A stretch of 64,000 nt of DNA from Herbaspirillum frisingense GSF30. GTDB taxonomy: Bacteria; Pseudomonadota; Gammaproteobacteria; Burkholderiales; Burkholderiaceae_D. The notes under the pieces are model-generated. The model saw nothing but the letters and a program-made list of their open reading frames with translations. It did no database searches and was not told where the DNA came from. The DNA lies in contig NZ_AEEC02000009.1 of the NCBI RefSeq assembly GCF_000300975.2, positions 62,001 through 126,000 of the forward strand. Direction: 5' to 3'. Position numbers and translations under genes: made by a program. Below, one piece after another: positions 18,281-26,811 of this stretch (position 1 is its first letter; each line of letters starts with the position of its first letter).

Positions 18281-21200
18281 CTAAGTCGCCTGGCCGGCTT
18301 CTTGGTTCAGGTTTGCACGAAAATCCCTGACCCAGCGTTCCAGTTCATCGGCCGCCATCGGGCGCGAGAAGTAGTAGCCCTGCGCCACGTCGCAGCCCTG
18401 GCTGAGCAGCAGCTGGTACTGGTCGGCATCTTCCACCCCTTCGGCTACGACCGTCAGTTTCAGGCTTTCGCCGATGCGGATGACGGCATTGGTCAAGGCG
18501 CTGACGGCGTCATCCTTGGCCATGTCGCGTACGAAACTCTGGTCCAGCTTCAGTTCGGAAACCGGGAGCTTGCGCAGGTAGCCCAGGCTGGAATAGCCGG
18601 TGCCGAAGTCGTCCATGGCCAGCGGGATGCCCAGCGCATGCACGGCGGCGATGGTCTGGTTGGTGCTGGGGTTGGTGTCCATCAACACGGTTTCGGTGAT
18701 TTCCAGCGTCAGGTCGGTGGGTACCAGGCTGTAGCGGCGCAGCAGCCCGGTGACGAACTGCGGCAGGTCCAGGTCGTGGAAGTTGGTCGCGGACAGGTTC
18801 ACCGAGATGCAAGGCACCTGGATGCCGCGCCGGCGCCAGTCGGCCAGCTGGAAACAGGCTTCTTCCAGCGCCCATTTGCCGAGTTCGCCGATCAGGCCGC
18901 ATTCCTCGGCAATGGGGATGAAGCGGCCCGGCGAGATCTGTCCCAGCTGTGCGTCGTGCCAGCGCGCCAGGGCTTCCACGCCATGCAGGGTATGCTCGCG
19001 CAGCCTGATCTGCGGCTGGTAATGCAATTCGAAAAGGCCACCCCGCAGGGCGTCGCGCAGGGCGCCTTCCAGGGCCAGGCGCTCCTGGGCCATGCTGTTC
19101 ATTTCTTCGCTGAAGAAACTGAAGCGGCCGCGATTGACGGCTTTGGCCTGGTACATGGCGATATCGGCCCGGTGCAGGAGGGTTTCGATGTCGTTGCCGT
19201 TGTCCGGGAAGATCGCCACGCCGATGCTGGCCGAGGGATTGAGCGGGGTGCCGTTGATGTGGCAGGGCATGGCCAGCCGTTCCTGGATGCGCTTGACCAC
19301 TTCGGTCAGGTGCAGGGTGTCGTACTGGGTCAGGACCACCACGAACTCGTCCCCGGAGAGTCGTCCCACGATATCGGAGCGTCGTGCCTGCGATTGCAGC
19401 CGGGTGGCGACCGTGCGCAGCAGCTCGTCGCCGGCCTGGTGACCCAGCGAGTCGTTGACCTGCTTGAAACGATCGAGGTCGATGAACATCACCGCCACCG
19501 TGCTGTGGTTGCGCTCGGCGGCGGCGATGGCCTGGCCGGCCTGGACCAGCAGCAGGCTGCGGTTGGGCAGGCCGGTCAGCGAATCATAGAAGGCCAGCTG
19601 GTGGATGCGCGCGCGCGAGGCTTCACGTTCGATGGCCAATGCGCACAGGTGCAGGCCGGCATCGACCAGCAGGTGATGAAAGCCGCTGGGCTGGCGGGGC
19701 TGGCGGAAGTAGAAGCCGAAGGTGCCGATCACCTTGCCATCGGCCGATTTGATCGGCGTCGACCAGCAGGCACGCAAGCCGTGGGTCAGCGCCAGTTCCT
19801 TGTAGTCGGCCCAGTGCGGATCGCTGGCGATGTCTTCCGAGATGATCGCCTGGCCGGTGAAGGCGGCGCTGCCGCAGGAGCCCACCAGCGGGCCGATGGA
19901 CAGGCCATCGATGGCGCGGCTGTAGGCCTCGGGCAGGCTGGGGCCGGCCAGGGTGTGCAGGCGTCCCTGTTCGTCCACCCGCAGGATGGAGGCGATCACC
20001 TCCGGCGCGACGCGTTCGACTTCCTCGCACAGCAGGTTCATCTGCTCGGACAGCGAAGAGTCGCGCGCCATGGCATTGAGGACGCGGTACTGCAGCACCT
20101 CATGCACCTTGGTATTGGTGATGTCGGTCATCACGCAGACGGCATTGATGAGACGGCCATCGGCGTCCAGGATCGGGTTGACCACCGCCGAAATCCAGAC
20201 CGGCTGTTCGTGGAAGTCGTGGATCAGCTCCTCGGTATGGAAGCTGTGGCCCTGCAGCAGCTCGCCGTGGCAGCGTTCGATCGACTTCACGAAGGTCGGA
20301 TGATGGGCGAACAGTTCGCGTGGCTGCTTGCCGATGACCTGCTGGCTCTGGAAACCGAGCATGCGGGTAAAGCCGGTGTTGTGGAAGACGATGCGGTTCT
20401 GGGCATCGGTGATGAGCACCGCATTGTCGGTTTCGTTGATCCCCAGCGAGAGCAGGTGCAGGTGTTCACGATCGCTCTTTTCGCGGGTCACGCGGTAGGT
20501 GACGTCGTTGCCGATGCAGATCACGCGCTCGGCCTTGCCGTGCGGGTCCAGCAGGGGCGAATAGGTGGCTTCCCACCAGATCGTGCGGCCGCTGCGGGTG
20601 CGCCGCGGGAAGCGGCCGGAGAAGAAGCGGCCATTGCAGACATCGCGCCAGAAGGCGGCATATTCCTCACCATTGGCATACTCGGGGTCGCATAGCAGGG
20701 AGTGCGACTTGCCTACCAGGTCCTCGGCCAGGTATTCCATGGTCTTGAGGTAGTTGCGGTTGGCGGCAAGGATGAGGCCGTCCGGCGAGAGCTCGACCAC
20801 CCCCAGCGAGCGATTGAGCGCGCTCAGCACACTGTTGCTGTGATGCGAGTCGTCGATGTGGGAGCTGATGTCGGCGGCCGCCGAGATGACCTTGCTGAGT
20901 TCGCCGCGCTCGTCCAGAATCGGGCTGCACAATGCCTCCAGCCAGACGATGGTGCCGTCGATGCGGCAGCGCTGCAGGGTGCCGGTGATGATCTCGCCCT
21001 GGCGCAGGTGCTGCCAGAATTGTTGATAGTCCGCAGACTGGACGTACAGCGGTTCGCACAGCATGCTGTGATGCTGGCCGATCAGCTCTTCGCGACGGTA
21101 GCCCAGCATGCCCAGGAAATTGTCATTGGCCTGCAGTATCGTGCCATCGGCAGCGAATTCGAGAATGGCCATCGAACGCCACAACGCACCCAGCAGCGCA

Positions 21201-21301
21201 TCGCGCTCCTGGCCACACAGATTCTGATCATCCTGCGGCACCTCACCTGGCGGATCACGTTGATGATCAAACTCGCCGGTGAACGACTCCTGGCTCTCCA
21301 T
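18281..21301 (-). CDS. PAS/GAF sensor GGDEF-EAL cyclic-di-GMP protein
   Basis: About 1006 residues from ATG 21301 (GGGGGG lies upstream; the frame stays open to 21451). Three PAS-like segments come first (ILQANDNFLGMLGYRREELIG; ILAANRNYLKTMEYLAEDLVG; IVFHNTGFTRMLGFQSQQVIG), then a GAF domain, then GGDEF and EAL. The GGDEF active-site loop reads SGDEF, so diguanylate cyclase activity is uncertain. The EAL half looks catalytic: EALARWH, NLSATNF, EITETVL, MDDFGTGYSSL, and AEGVED near the end. The prediction is a soluble phosphodiesterase lowering cyclic-di-GMP in response to a cytoplasmic cue, with GGDEF as regulatory domain (inference). No membrane segment is visible. Confidence 0.9.
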   Translation of the reverse strand: MESQESFTGEFDHQRDPPGEVPQDDQNLCGQERDALLGALWRSMAILEFAADGTILQANDNFLGMLGYRREELIGQHHSMLCEPLYVQSADYQQFWQHLRQGEIITGTLQRCRIDGTIVWLEALCSPILDERGELSKVISAAADISSHIDDSHHSNSVLSALNRSLGVVELSPDGLILAANRNYLKTMEYLAEDLVGKSHSLLCDPEYANGEEYAAFWRDVCNGRFFSGRFPRRTRSGRTIWWEATYSPLLDPHGKAERVICIGNDVTYRVTREKSDREHLHLLSLGINETDNAVLITDAQNRIVFHNTGFTRMLGFQSQQVIGKQPRELFAHHPTFVKSIERCHGELLQGHSFHTEELIHDFHEQPVWISAVVNPILDADGRLINAVCVMTDITNTKVHEVLQYRVLNAMARDSSLSEQMNLLCEEVERVAPEVIASILRVDEQGRLHTLAGPSLPEAYSRAIDGLSIGPLVGSCGSAAFTGQAIISEDIASDPHWADYKELALTHGLRACWSTPIKSADGKVIGTFGFYFRQPRQPSGFHHLLVDAGLHLCALAIEREASRARIHQLAFYDSLTGLPNRSLLLVQAGQAIAAAERNHSTVAVMFIDLDRFKQVNDSLGHQAGDELLRTVATRLQSQARRSDIVGRLSGDEFVVVLTQYDTLHLTEVVKRIQERLAMPCHINGTPLNPSASIGVAIFPDNGNDIETLLHRADIAMYQAKAVNRGRFSFFSEEMNSMAQERLALEGALRDALRGGLFELHYQPQIRLREHTLHGVEALARWHDAQLGQISPGRFIPIAEECGLIGELGKWALEEACFQLADWRRRGIQVPCISVNLSATNFHDLDLPQFVTGLLRRYSLVPTDLTLEITETVLMDTNPSTNQTIAAVHALGIPLAMDDFGTGYSSLGYLRKLPVSELKLDQSFVRDMAKDDAVSALTNAVIRIGESLKLTVVAEGVEDADQYQLLLSQGCDVAQGYYFSRPMAADELERWVRDFRANLNQEAGQAT

Positions 21302-21717
21302 ACAGCCCCCCTGTGGCCCGGTAATGACGCCTGCCGCGCGTCTTGCCCCATGCAGTCCGGAGTTACGATTTTTCAGTTTTCCTGTCTGTGCCGACCATGC
21401 CTCGCCGTACACCCCGCTCTGTCGAAAACTGAAGCAATCTGTCTTGATCATATGCCAAATCGCCAGCCTTGTGCGGTCGCTCTCGGCTGGCGCCAGAGGA
21501 GCGCAACAGCGTCATGAGGTTCTGCGAGGATTGTCCTGTTGCACAAGTACAAGCCCGGCTCTTTTTATCGACATCCGTTCGGGGTTCTTGAGTCCGCCCC
21601 GGGTGAGTGTTGTATGATGCCTTCGCAGGTGGGAGGGATCACCCCGCCTTCCGGATATCTCCCGATGTTGCATAGGGGAAATATCCCGCCGCCTGGCGAT
21701 GGGGCGCCGCGGCATCG
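21302..21717. other. Divergent intergenic region with structured dedA leader
   Basis: Separates the sensor GGDEF-EAL gene from dedA. A TATGAT at 21613-21618 could be a -10 element for dedA. Downstream, GGATAT (21653-21658) pairs with ATATCC (21681-21686), with an inner TCCC/GGGA pairing, and GGTG/CACC forms a small stem just before. No gene is supported here. Confidence 0.4.
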
Positions 21718-22404
21718 ATGAATCACCAACGATTGGGTTTTATGGATTATCTGCAGTTGCTGGACGTGCTGGTGCACGTGGACAAATATCTGGGCGTCCT
21801 CATCGAGCAGTACGGCACGCTCATCTACGCGGTGTTGTTCCTGATCGTGTTCTGCGAGACCGGGCTGGTGGTGTTGCCGTTCCTGCCGGGAGATTCCCTG
21901 TTGTTCATCGCCGGCACCTTCTGTGCCATGGGCGCCATGGATATCTGGCTGCTGATGACCCTGCTGGTGATCGCAGCGGTGGCGGGCAATACCCTCAACT
22001 ACTGGATAGGCGGCTGGGTCGGTCACCGCGTCTATACCCACAATTACCGCTGGCTCAATCCCGAAGCCCTGCAAAAGACCCATTCCTTCTACGAGAAACA
22101 CGGCGGCAAGACCATCGTCATCGCCCGCTTCACGCCCATCGTGCGCACCTTCGCACCGTTCATCGCGGGCGTGTCGGGCATGAGCTTTGCGCGCTTCCAG
22201 CTCTTCAATGTGCTGGGCGCCTTGCTGTGGGTGGTGGGGCTGGTGGTGCTGGGCTACCTGTTCGGCAATATCCCGGTGGTGCAGCAGAACCTCAATACCC
22301 TGGTCCTGATCGGGATCGTGGCGGCCATCATTCCCATCGTGCTGGGCGCCTTGTGGCAGCTGTGGCGCAAGGTACGTGGCAAGCGCAAGGTGCGCAGCGC
22401 CTGA
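21718..22404 (+). CDS. DedA family membrane protein
   Basis: 228 residues (ATG 21742 is an alternative start). Several hydrophobic segments (AVLFLIVFCETGLVV, WLLMTLLVIAAVAGN, LLWVVGLVVLGYLFG) and the family signature around FLPGDSLLFIAGTF plus HGGKTIVIARFTPIVRTFAPFIAGVSGM, carrying the conserved acidic and arginine residues. DedA proteins are inner-membrane, half-transporter-like proteins implicated in undecaprenyl-phosphate or phospholipid flipping and in envelope homeostasis. The gene is monocistronic: it has its own leader and is followed by a strong terminator. Confidence 0.92.
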   Translation: MNHQRLGFMDYLQLLDVLVHVDKYLGVLIEQYGTLIYAVLFLIVFCETGLVVLPFLPGDSLLFIAGTFCAMGAMDIWLLMTLLVIAAVAGNTLNYWIGGWVGHRVYTHNYRWLNPEALQKTHSFYEKHGGKTIVIARFTPIVRTFAPFIAGVSGMSFARFQLFNVLGALLWVVGLVVLGYLFGNIPVVQQNLNTLVLIGIVAAIIPIVLGALWQLWRKVRGKRKVRSA

Positions 22405-22451
22405 GACCGCCGGCGTCAGGGCAGAAAAGAACAAGCGTTGGCAGCCTCGTG

Positions 22452-22484
22452 AATGCCGTTCAGTGAAGACTGAACGGCATTTTT
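22452..22484 (+). terminator. Terminator of dedA
   Basis: AATGCCGTTCAGT, a GAAG loop, and ACTGAACGGCATT followed by TTT: a 13-pair stem. The core ATGCCGTTCAGT is identical to the stem of the amiC terminator at 24903-24931. It may also serve the convergent OsmC-YcaO gene on the minus strand. Confidence 0.85.
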
Positions 22485-22504
22485 CATGATGCCGGCCAAT
22501 CGCC

Positions 22505-24715
22505 TCAGGCCGCAGCGGCAGCCTGCGCGAACCTGGCGCGTGCCTTGTGCAGCTTGCGATAGCTGTCGAGCAGGCGCTGATGGCGGTCCAGGCCTTCGAG
22601 CTTCATGCTGGTGGGCGTCAGGCCGTGGAAGCGCACATCCCCCTTCACCGATCCGATGGCCGCATCCATGCGCTCATTGCCGAACATGCGACGGAAGTTG
22701 GTTTCGTAGTCCTCCAGCGCCAGCGCATCGTCCAGTTCCACTTCCAGCACGACGTTCAGGGCCTGGTAGAACAGACCGCGTTCGACCGAGTTGTCGTTGT
22801 ATTGCAGGAAGGCGCCGACCAGGTCATGGGCCTCTTCGAATTGCTGCAGGGCCAGATGGATCAGCAGCTTCAGTTCGAGCACGGTCAACTGGCCCCACTC
22901 GGTGTTTTCATCGAAGTCGATGCCGATCAGGGTGGCGATGTCCGAGTAGTCATCCAGCTCGTTGTTTTCGAGACGGTCGAGCAGGGCGGCCAGCGCATCG
23001 TCGTCCAGGCGATGCAGGTTCAGGATGTCGGCGCGGAACAGGAGCGCCTTGTTGGTGTTGTCCCAGATCAGGTCCTCCACCGGATACACCTCGGAATAGC
23101 CCGGCACCAGGATGCGACAGGCCGTGGCGCCCAACTGGTCGTATGCGGCGACGTAGGCTTGCTTGCCCATCTCTTCCAGGATGCCGAACAGGGCGGCGGC
23201 TTCCTCGGCGTTGGAGTTTTCGCCCTGGCCGGAGAAATCCCATTCCACAAATTCGTAGTCCGACCTGGCACTGAAGAAGCGCCACGAGACGATGCCCGAC
23301 GAATCGATGAAGTGCTCGACGAAGTTGTTGGGCTCGGTGACGGCATTGCTCTCGAAGGTCGGCTGGGGCAGGTCGTTGAGGCCTTCGAAGCTGCGTCCCT
23401 GCAGCAATTCGGTCAGGCTGCGCTCCAGCGCCACCTCGAAGCTGGGGTGAGCACCGAAGGAGGCAAAGACCCCGCCCGTGCGCGGGTTCATCAGGGTCAC
23501 GCACATCACCGGATAGACGCCGCCCAGCGAGGCATCCTTGACCAGCACAGGGAAGCCTTGTTCTTCCAGGCCCTGGATGCCCGCCAGGATGCCGGGATAC
23601 TTCGCCAGCACTTCCTGGGGCACGTCGGGCAAGCAGATCTCGCCTTCCAGGATTTCACGCTTGACTGCGCGCTCGAAGATCTCCGACAGGCACTGCACCT
23701 GGGCTTCGGGCAAGGTATTGCCGGCACTCATGCCATTGCTGACGAAGAGGTTTTCGACCAGGTTGGAAGGGAAATACACTACCTCGCCATCCGACTGCCG
23801 TACAAACGGCAGCGAGCAGATGCCGCGTTCGGCGTTGCCGGAATTGGTATCGACCAGATGCGAAGCGCGCAGCTCGCCGTCGGGGTTGTAGATGTCCAGG
23901 CAGTAGGCGTCGAGGATGTCCTTGGGCAGCTTGTTGCCGCGTCCGGGCTTGAACCAGCGTTCGTCGGGATAGTGCACGAACTCGGCATTGGCAATGTCCT
24001 CGCCCCAGTAGGAACCTGCATAGAAGTGGTTGTTGCTGATGCGTTCGAGGTATTCGCCCAGAGCCGAGGCCAGCGCGCTTTCCTTGGTGGCGCCCTTGCC
24101 GTTGGTGAAGCACATCGGCGAATGCGCGTCGCGGATATGCAGCGACCACACATTGGGAATGATGTTGCGCCAGGAGGCGATCTCGATCTTGATGCCCAGC
24201 TCGGCCAGCAGGCCCGACATGTTGGCGATGGTCTGCTCCAGCGGCAAATCCTTGCCCAGGATGCGGGTGCTGGCGCCGGCTTCGGGCTGGAGGGTCAGCA
24301 GGGATTGGGCATCGGCGTCCAGGTTCTCGACTTCCTCGATGATGAATTCTGGCCCCTCCTGTACCACTTTCTTGACGGTACAGCGCTCGATCGAGCGCAG
24401 GATGCCGCGGCGGTCGGCCTCGCTGATGTCGGCCGGCAGCTCGACCTGGATCTTGAAGGTCTGCTGGTAGCGGTTTTCCGGATCGACGATGTTGTTCTGG
24501 GAGAGGCGGATATTCTCGGTGGAAATATTGCGCGTATTGCAGTACAGCTTCACGAAGTACGCCGCGCACAGGGCCGAGGACGCCAGGAAGTAATCGAAGG
24601 GACCCGGCGCCGAGCCATCCCCCTTGTAGCGGATGGGCTGGTCGGCGATGACGGTAAAGTCGTCGAACTTGGCTTCAAGACGCAGCTTGTCGAGGAAGTT
24701 GACTTTGATTTCCAT
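22505..24715 (-). CDS. OsmC domain / YcaO domain fusion protein
   Basis: 736 residues. Residues 1-140 form an OsmC-like domain (FDYFLASSALCAAYFVKLYC, with the conserved Cys of peroxide-reducing members). From about 190 to 590 a YcaO cyclodehydratase-like ATPase follows (KGATKESALASALGEYLERISNNHF; GNTLPEAQVQCLSEIFERAVK; ERSLTELLQGRSF), with a helical TPR-like tail to the end. YcaO proteins activate amide backbones with ATP; E. coli YcaO takes part in beta-methylthiolation of ribosomal protein S12. The OsmC fusion suggests a thiol or sulfur-handling role (inference). No thiopeptide or microcin gene is nearby. It is flanked by its own gap and by terminators with the same stem on both sides. Confidence 0.88.
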   Translation of the reverse strand: MEIKVNFLDKLRLEAKFDDFTVIADQPIRYKGDGSAPGPFDYFLASSALCAAYFVKLYCNTRNISTENIRLSQNNIVDPENRYQQTFKIQVELPADISEADRRGILRSIERCTVKKVVQEGPEFIIEEVENLDADAQSLLTLQPEAGASTRILGKDLPLEQTIANMSGLLAELGIKIEIASWRNIIPNVWSLHIRDAHSPMCFTNGKGATKESALASALGEYLERISNNHFYAGSYWGEDIANAEFVHYPDERWFKPGRGNKLPKDILDAYCLDIYNPDGELRASHLVDTNSGNAERGICSLPFVRQSDGEVVYFPSNLVENLFVSNGMSAGNTLPEAQVQCLSEIFERAVKREILEGEICLPDVPQEVLAKYPGILAGIQGLEEQGFPVLVKDASLGGVYPVMCVTLMNPRTGGVFASFGAHPSFEVALERSLTELLQGRSFEGLNDLPQPTFESNAVTEPNNFVEHFIDSSGIVSWRFFSARSDYEFVEWDFSGQGENSNAEEAAALFGILEEMGKQAYVAAYDQLGATACRILVPGYSEVYPVEDLIWDNTNKALLFRADILNLHRLDDDALAALLDRLENNELDDYSDIATLIGIDFDENTEWGQLTVLELKLLIHLALQQFEEAHDLVGAFLQYNDNSVERGLFYQALNVVLEVELDDALALEDYETNFRRMFGNERMDAAIGSVKGDVRFHGLTPTSMKLEGLDRHQRLLDSYRKLHKARARFAQAAAAA

Positions 24716-24894
24716 GGCGGAATTCCGATAAAGAGCCGAAAAGCGGCTGAAACGAGAAACAAGAAACGGGAGAGGGCGCTATTATCCCCCATCCGGTGGT
24801 GATCCAAGGCGGACGCCGACGCTGCCTCGAAAGGCAGGTGTGTTGCGGTCAGCGGGGCTGCAGGTACGGTTGACCGCTACCAATGACAAATATG

Positions 24895-24931
24895 AAATAA
24901 AAATGCCGTTCAGTACCTGACTGAACGGCAT
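24895..24931 (-). terminator. Terminator of amiC
   Basis: ATGCCGTTCAGT (24903-24914), loop ACCTG, ACTGAACGGCAT (24920-24931). On the minus strand the stem is followed by TTTTTATTT. It shares its 12-base stem with the dedA terminator. Confidence 0.85.
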
Positions 24932-24949
24932 CAGCGGCGGGCGCCGGGT

Positions 24950-26305
24950 TCAGGTCAGCTTGTTCTTGGCCAGCGGCGGGTTCTTGGCGAAGTAGTTGCG
25001 GATGCCGGTCAGGATGGCGTCGGCCATCTGGTCCTGATAGCGCTCGTCGGTGAGCTTGGCTTCTTCTTCCGGGTTGGAGATGAAGGCGGTCTCGATCAGG
25101 ATGCTGGGGATGTCCGGAGCCTTGAGCACGGCAAAGCCGGCCTGTTCCACCGCGCCCTTGTGTAACTTGTTGATGCCGCCGATTTCCTTCAAGACCGCAT
25201 TGCCCACGCGCAGGCTGTCGTTGATCTGGGCGGTGGTCGACAGGTCCAGCAGCACGCTGGCCAGCTGGCGGTCATGGGTCTTGATGTTGACGCCACCGAT
25301 CAGGTCGGCCGAGTTTTCCTTGTTGGCCAGCCAGCGTGCCGCCGTCGAGCTGGCACCCTTCTCCGACAGGGCGAACACCGACGAACCACGTGCGGTGGGC
25401 TGTACGAAGGCATCGGCGTGGATCGACACGAACAGGTCGGCCTGCACCTTGCGCGCCTTGACCACGCGCTGGCCCAGCGGCACGAAGAAGTCGGCGTCGC
25501 GGGTCAGCATGACGCGCATATTGGGGTATTGCTCGATCTTGCGCTTCAGGCGCTTGGCGATGGACAGCACCACGTCCTTCTCGCGGTTGCCCCGCGCGCC
25601 GGTGGCGCCGGGGTCTTCGCCACCGTGGCCGGGGTCCAGCGCGATGGTGATCATGCGGGTGAGCTGCATGCGCGGCTCTTCCGGGACCACCCGCGGATTG
25701 CGATCGCTCTTGTCGTCCGGTTGTGGCTTGATTTCTGCCAGCGGTACCGGGTCCGGCTTGGGCGCCGGTGCCTGCGCCAGCGGCGGGGTGGCCGGGGCTT
25801 CCTTGTTCCAGTCGCCCTTCTGGATCAGGGCGGCGATCGGGTCCGGCGGGTTGGACGGATACAGGTCGATCACGAAGCGATACTTGTATTCGCCCACCGG
25901 GGCCAGGGTGAACACCTGCGGCTTGATTTCATCCTTCAGGTCGAACACCAGGCGCACCACGCTGGGCCGGTTCTGGCCCACGCGTACCTGCTTGATATAG
26001 GGATCGTTGGGCTGGATCTTGGCGACCAGGTCCTTCAGGGTGGAATTGAGGTCGATGCCCTCGATGTCCACTACCAGGCGCTCCGGGTTTTTGACCACGA
26101 AGTGGGTGACCTTCAGGTCGCTGTCGTTTTCCAGCGTGACGCGGGTGTAGTCGTCGGACGGCCAGACACGCACGGCCAGGATCTGGGAGGCCAGGGCGGG
26201 CAGGGGAGTGACGACGGAGACGAACAGCGCACCGCCGGCTTTGAGGATGGTGCGGCGGCTTTTGGACTTCACAGGTTGGGGGCGAATTTCAGTCGAGCGA
26301 GGCAT
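24950..26305 (-). CDS. amiC: N-acetylmuramoyl-L-alanine amidase, AmiC type
   Basis: 451 residues. A twin-arginine-type signal is at the N-terminus (SRRTILKAGGALF, with an ALA cleavage region near 39), so it is exported folded to the periplasm. Residues about 40-150 form an AMIN peptidoglycan-targeting domain, then a Pro-rich linker, then the amidase_3 zinc domain from 215 (ALDPGHGGEDPGATG, SIHADAF, ETAFISNPEEE with the catalytic Glu). It cleaves the amide between MurNAc and the stem peptide during septum splitting. Its start overlaps the 3' end of tsaE by 37 bases, so the two are cotranscribed. Confidence 0.94.
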   Translation of the reverse strand: MPRSTEIRPQPVKSKSRRTILKAGGALFVSVVTPLPALASQILAVRVWPSDDYTRVTLENDSDLKVTHFVVKNPERLVVDIEGIDLNSTLKDLVAKIQPNDPYIKQVRVGQNRPSVVRLVFDLKDEIKPQVFTLAPVGEYKYRFVIDLYPSNPPDPIAALIQKGDWNKEAPATPPLAQAPAPKPDPVPLAEIKPQPDDKSDRNPRVVPEEPRMQLTRMITIALDPGHGGEDPGATGARGNREKDVVLSIAKRLKRKIEQYPNMRVMLTRDADFFVPLGQRVVKARKVQADLFVSIHADAFVQPTARGSSVFALSEKGASSTAARWLANKENSADLIGGVNIKTHDRQLASVLLDLSTTAQINDSLRVGNAVLKEIGGINKLHKGAVEQAGFAVLKAPDIPSILIETAFISNPEEEAKLTDERYQDQMADAILTGIRNYFAKNPPLAKNKLT

Positions 26306-26760
26306 TGATGACCCTTGTCGGACAACGCACGCAATTCTACATCACGACCGTTCCCTGCAAGAGACAGGTTGACGTGGATGTCCGGCGGCGGCAACACCGG
26401 ATCGCCTTTTTCGGGCCATTCGACGATACAGACGGAGTTTTCGTTGAAATGTTCACGGAAACCGGCATCGAGGAATTCCTCCGGGCTGGCCATGCGGTAC
26501 AGATCGAAGTGGATGACTGTTACCATGCGCCCTGCGAGTGTCACTTCATAGGGTTCGGCCAGGGTGTAGGTCGGGCTCTTGACCCGCCCCGAATAGCCCG
26601 CTGCATGCAGCAAGGCACGCGTCAGCGCGGTCTTGCCGGCGCCCAGGTCGCCGTGCAGGTAGATCGCCAGGCCCGGTGCCAGCACCTGCGCCAGGTCGGC
26701 ACCCAGGCGCGCGGTGGCGGTTTCGTCGGGCAGGTGGAGGTGGAGTCGCTGCATATACAT
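26269..26760 (-). CDS. tsaE: tRNA t6A biosynthesis ATPase TsaE
   Basis: 163 residues, small P-loop protein: GDLGAGKT at 37-44, the switch-like SPTYTLAEPY, and IVEWPEKG as the Walker-B-region signature of TsaE. It works with TsaB, TsaC and TsaD to form threonylcarbamoyladenosine at A37 of ANN-decoding tRNAs; TsaD is encoded at 42379 in this window. It precedes and overlaps amiC, a widespread arrangement. It is divergent from queG with about 50 bases between starts, which must hold both promoters. Confidence 0.95.
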   Translation of the reverse strand: MYMQRLHLHLPDETATARLGADLAQVLAPGLAIYLHGDLGAGKTALTRALLHAAGYSGRVKSPTYTLAEPYEVTLAGRMVTVIHFDLYRMASPEEFLDAGFREHFNENSVCIVEWPEKGDPVLPPPDIHVNLSLAGNGRDVELRALSDKGHQCLARLKFAPNL

Positions 26761-26811
26761 CCTGGTTTGTTACGTCATCCGAGATGACTTGTTTACTGGT
26801 TCAATCGCTTC

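Noticed and set aside
18143-20695. 850-residue ORF on the plus strand opposite the GGDEF-EAL gene
   Set aside because: It is an antisense frame of a clearly conserved gene; the translation shows no domain pattern and the length reflects high GC.
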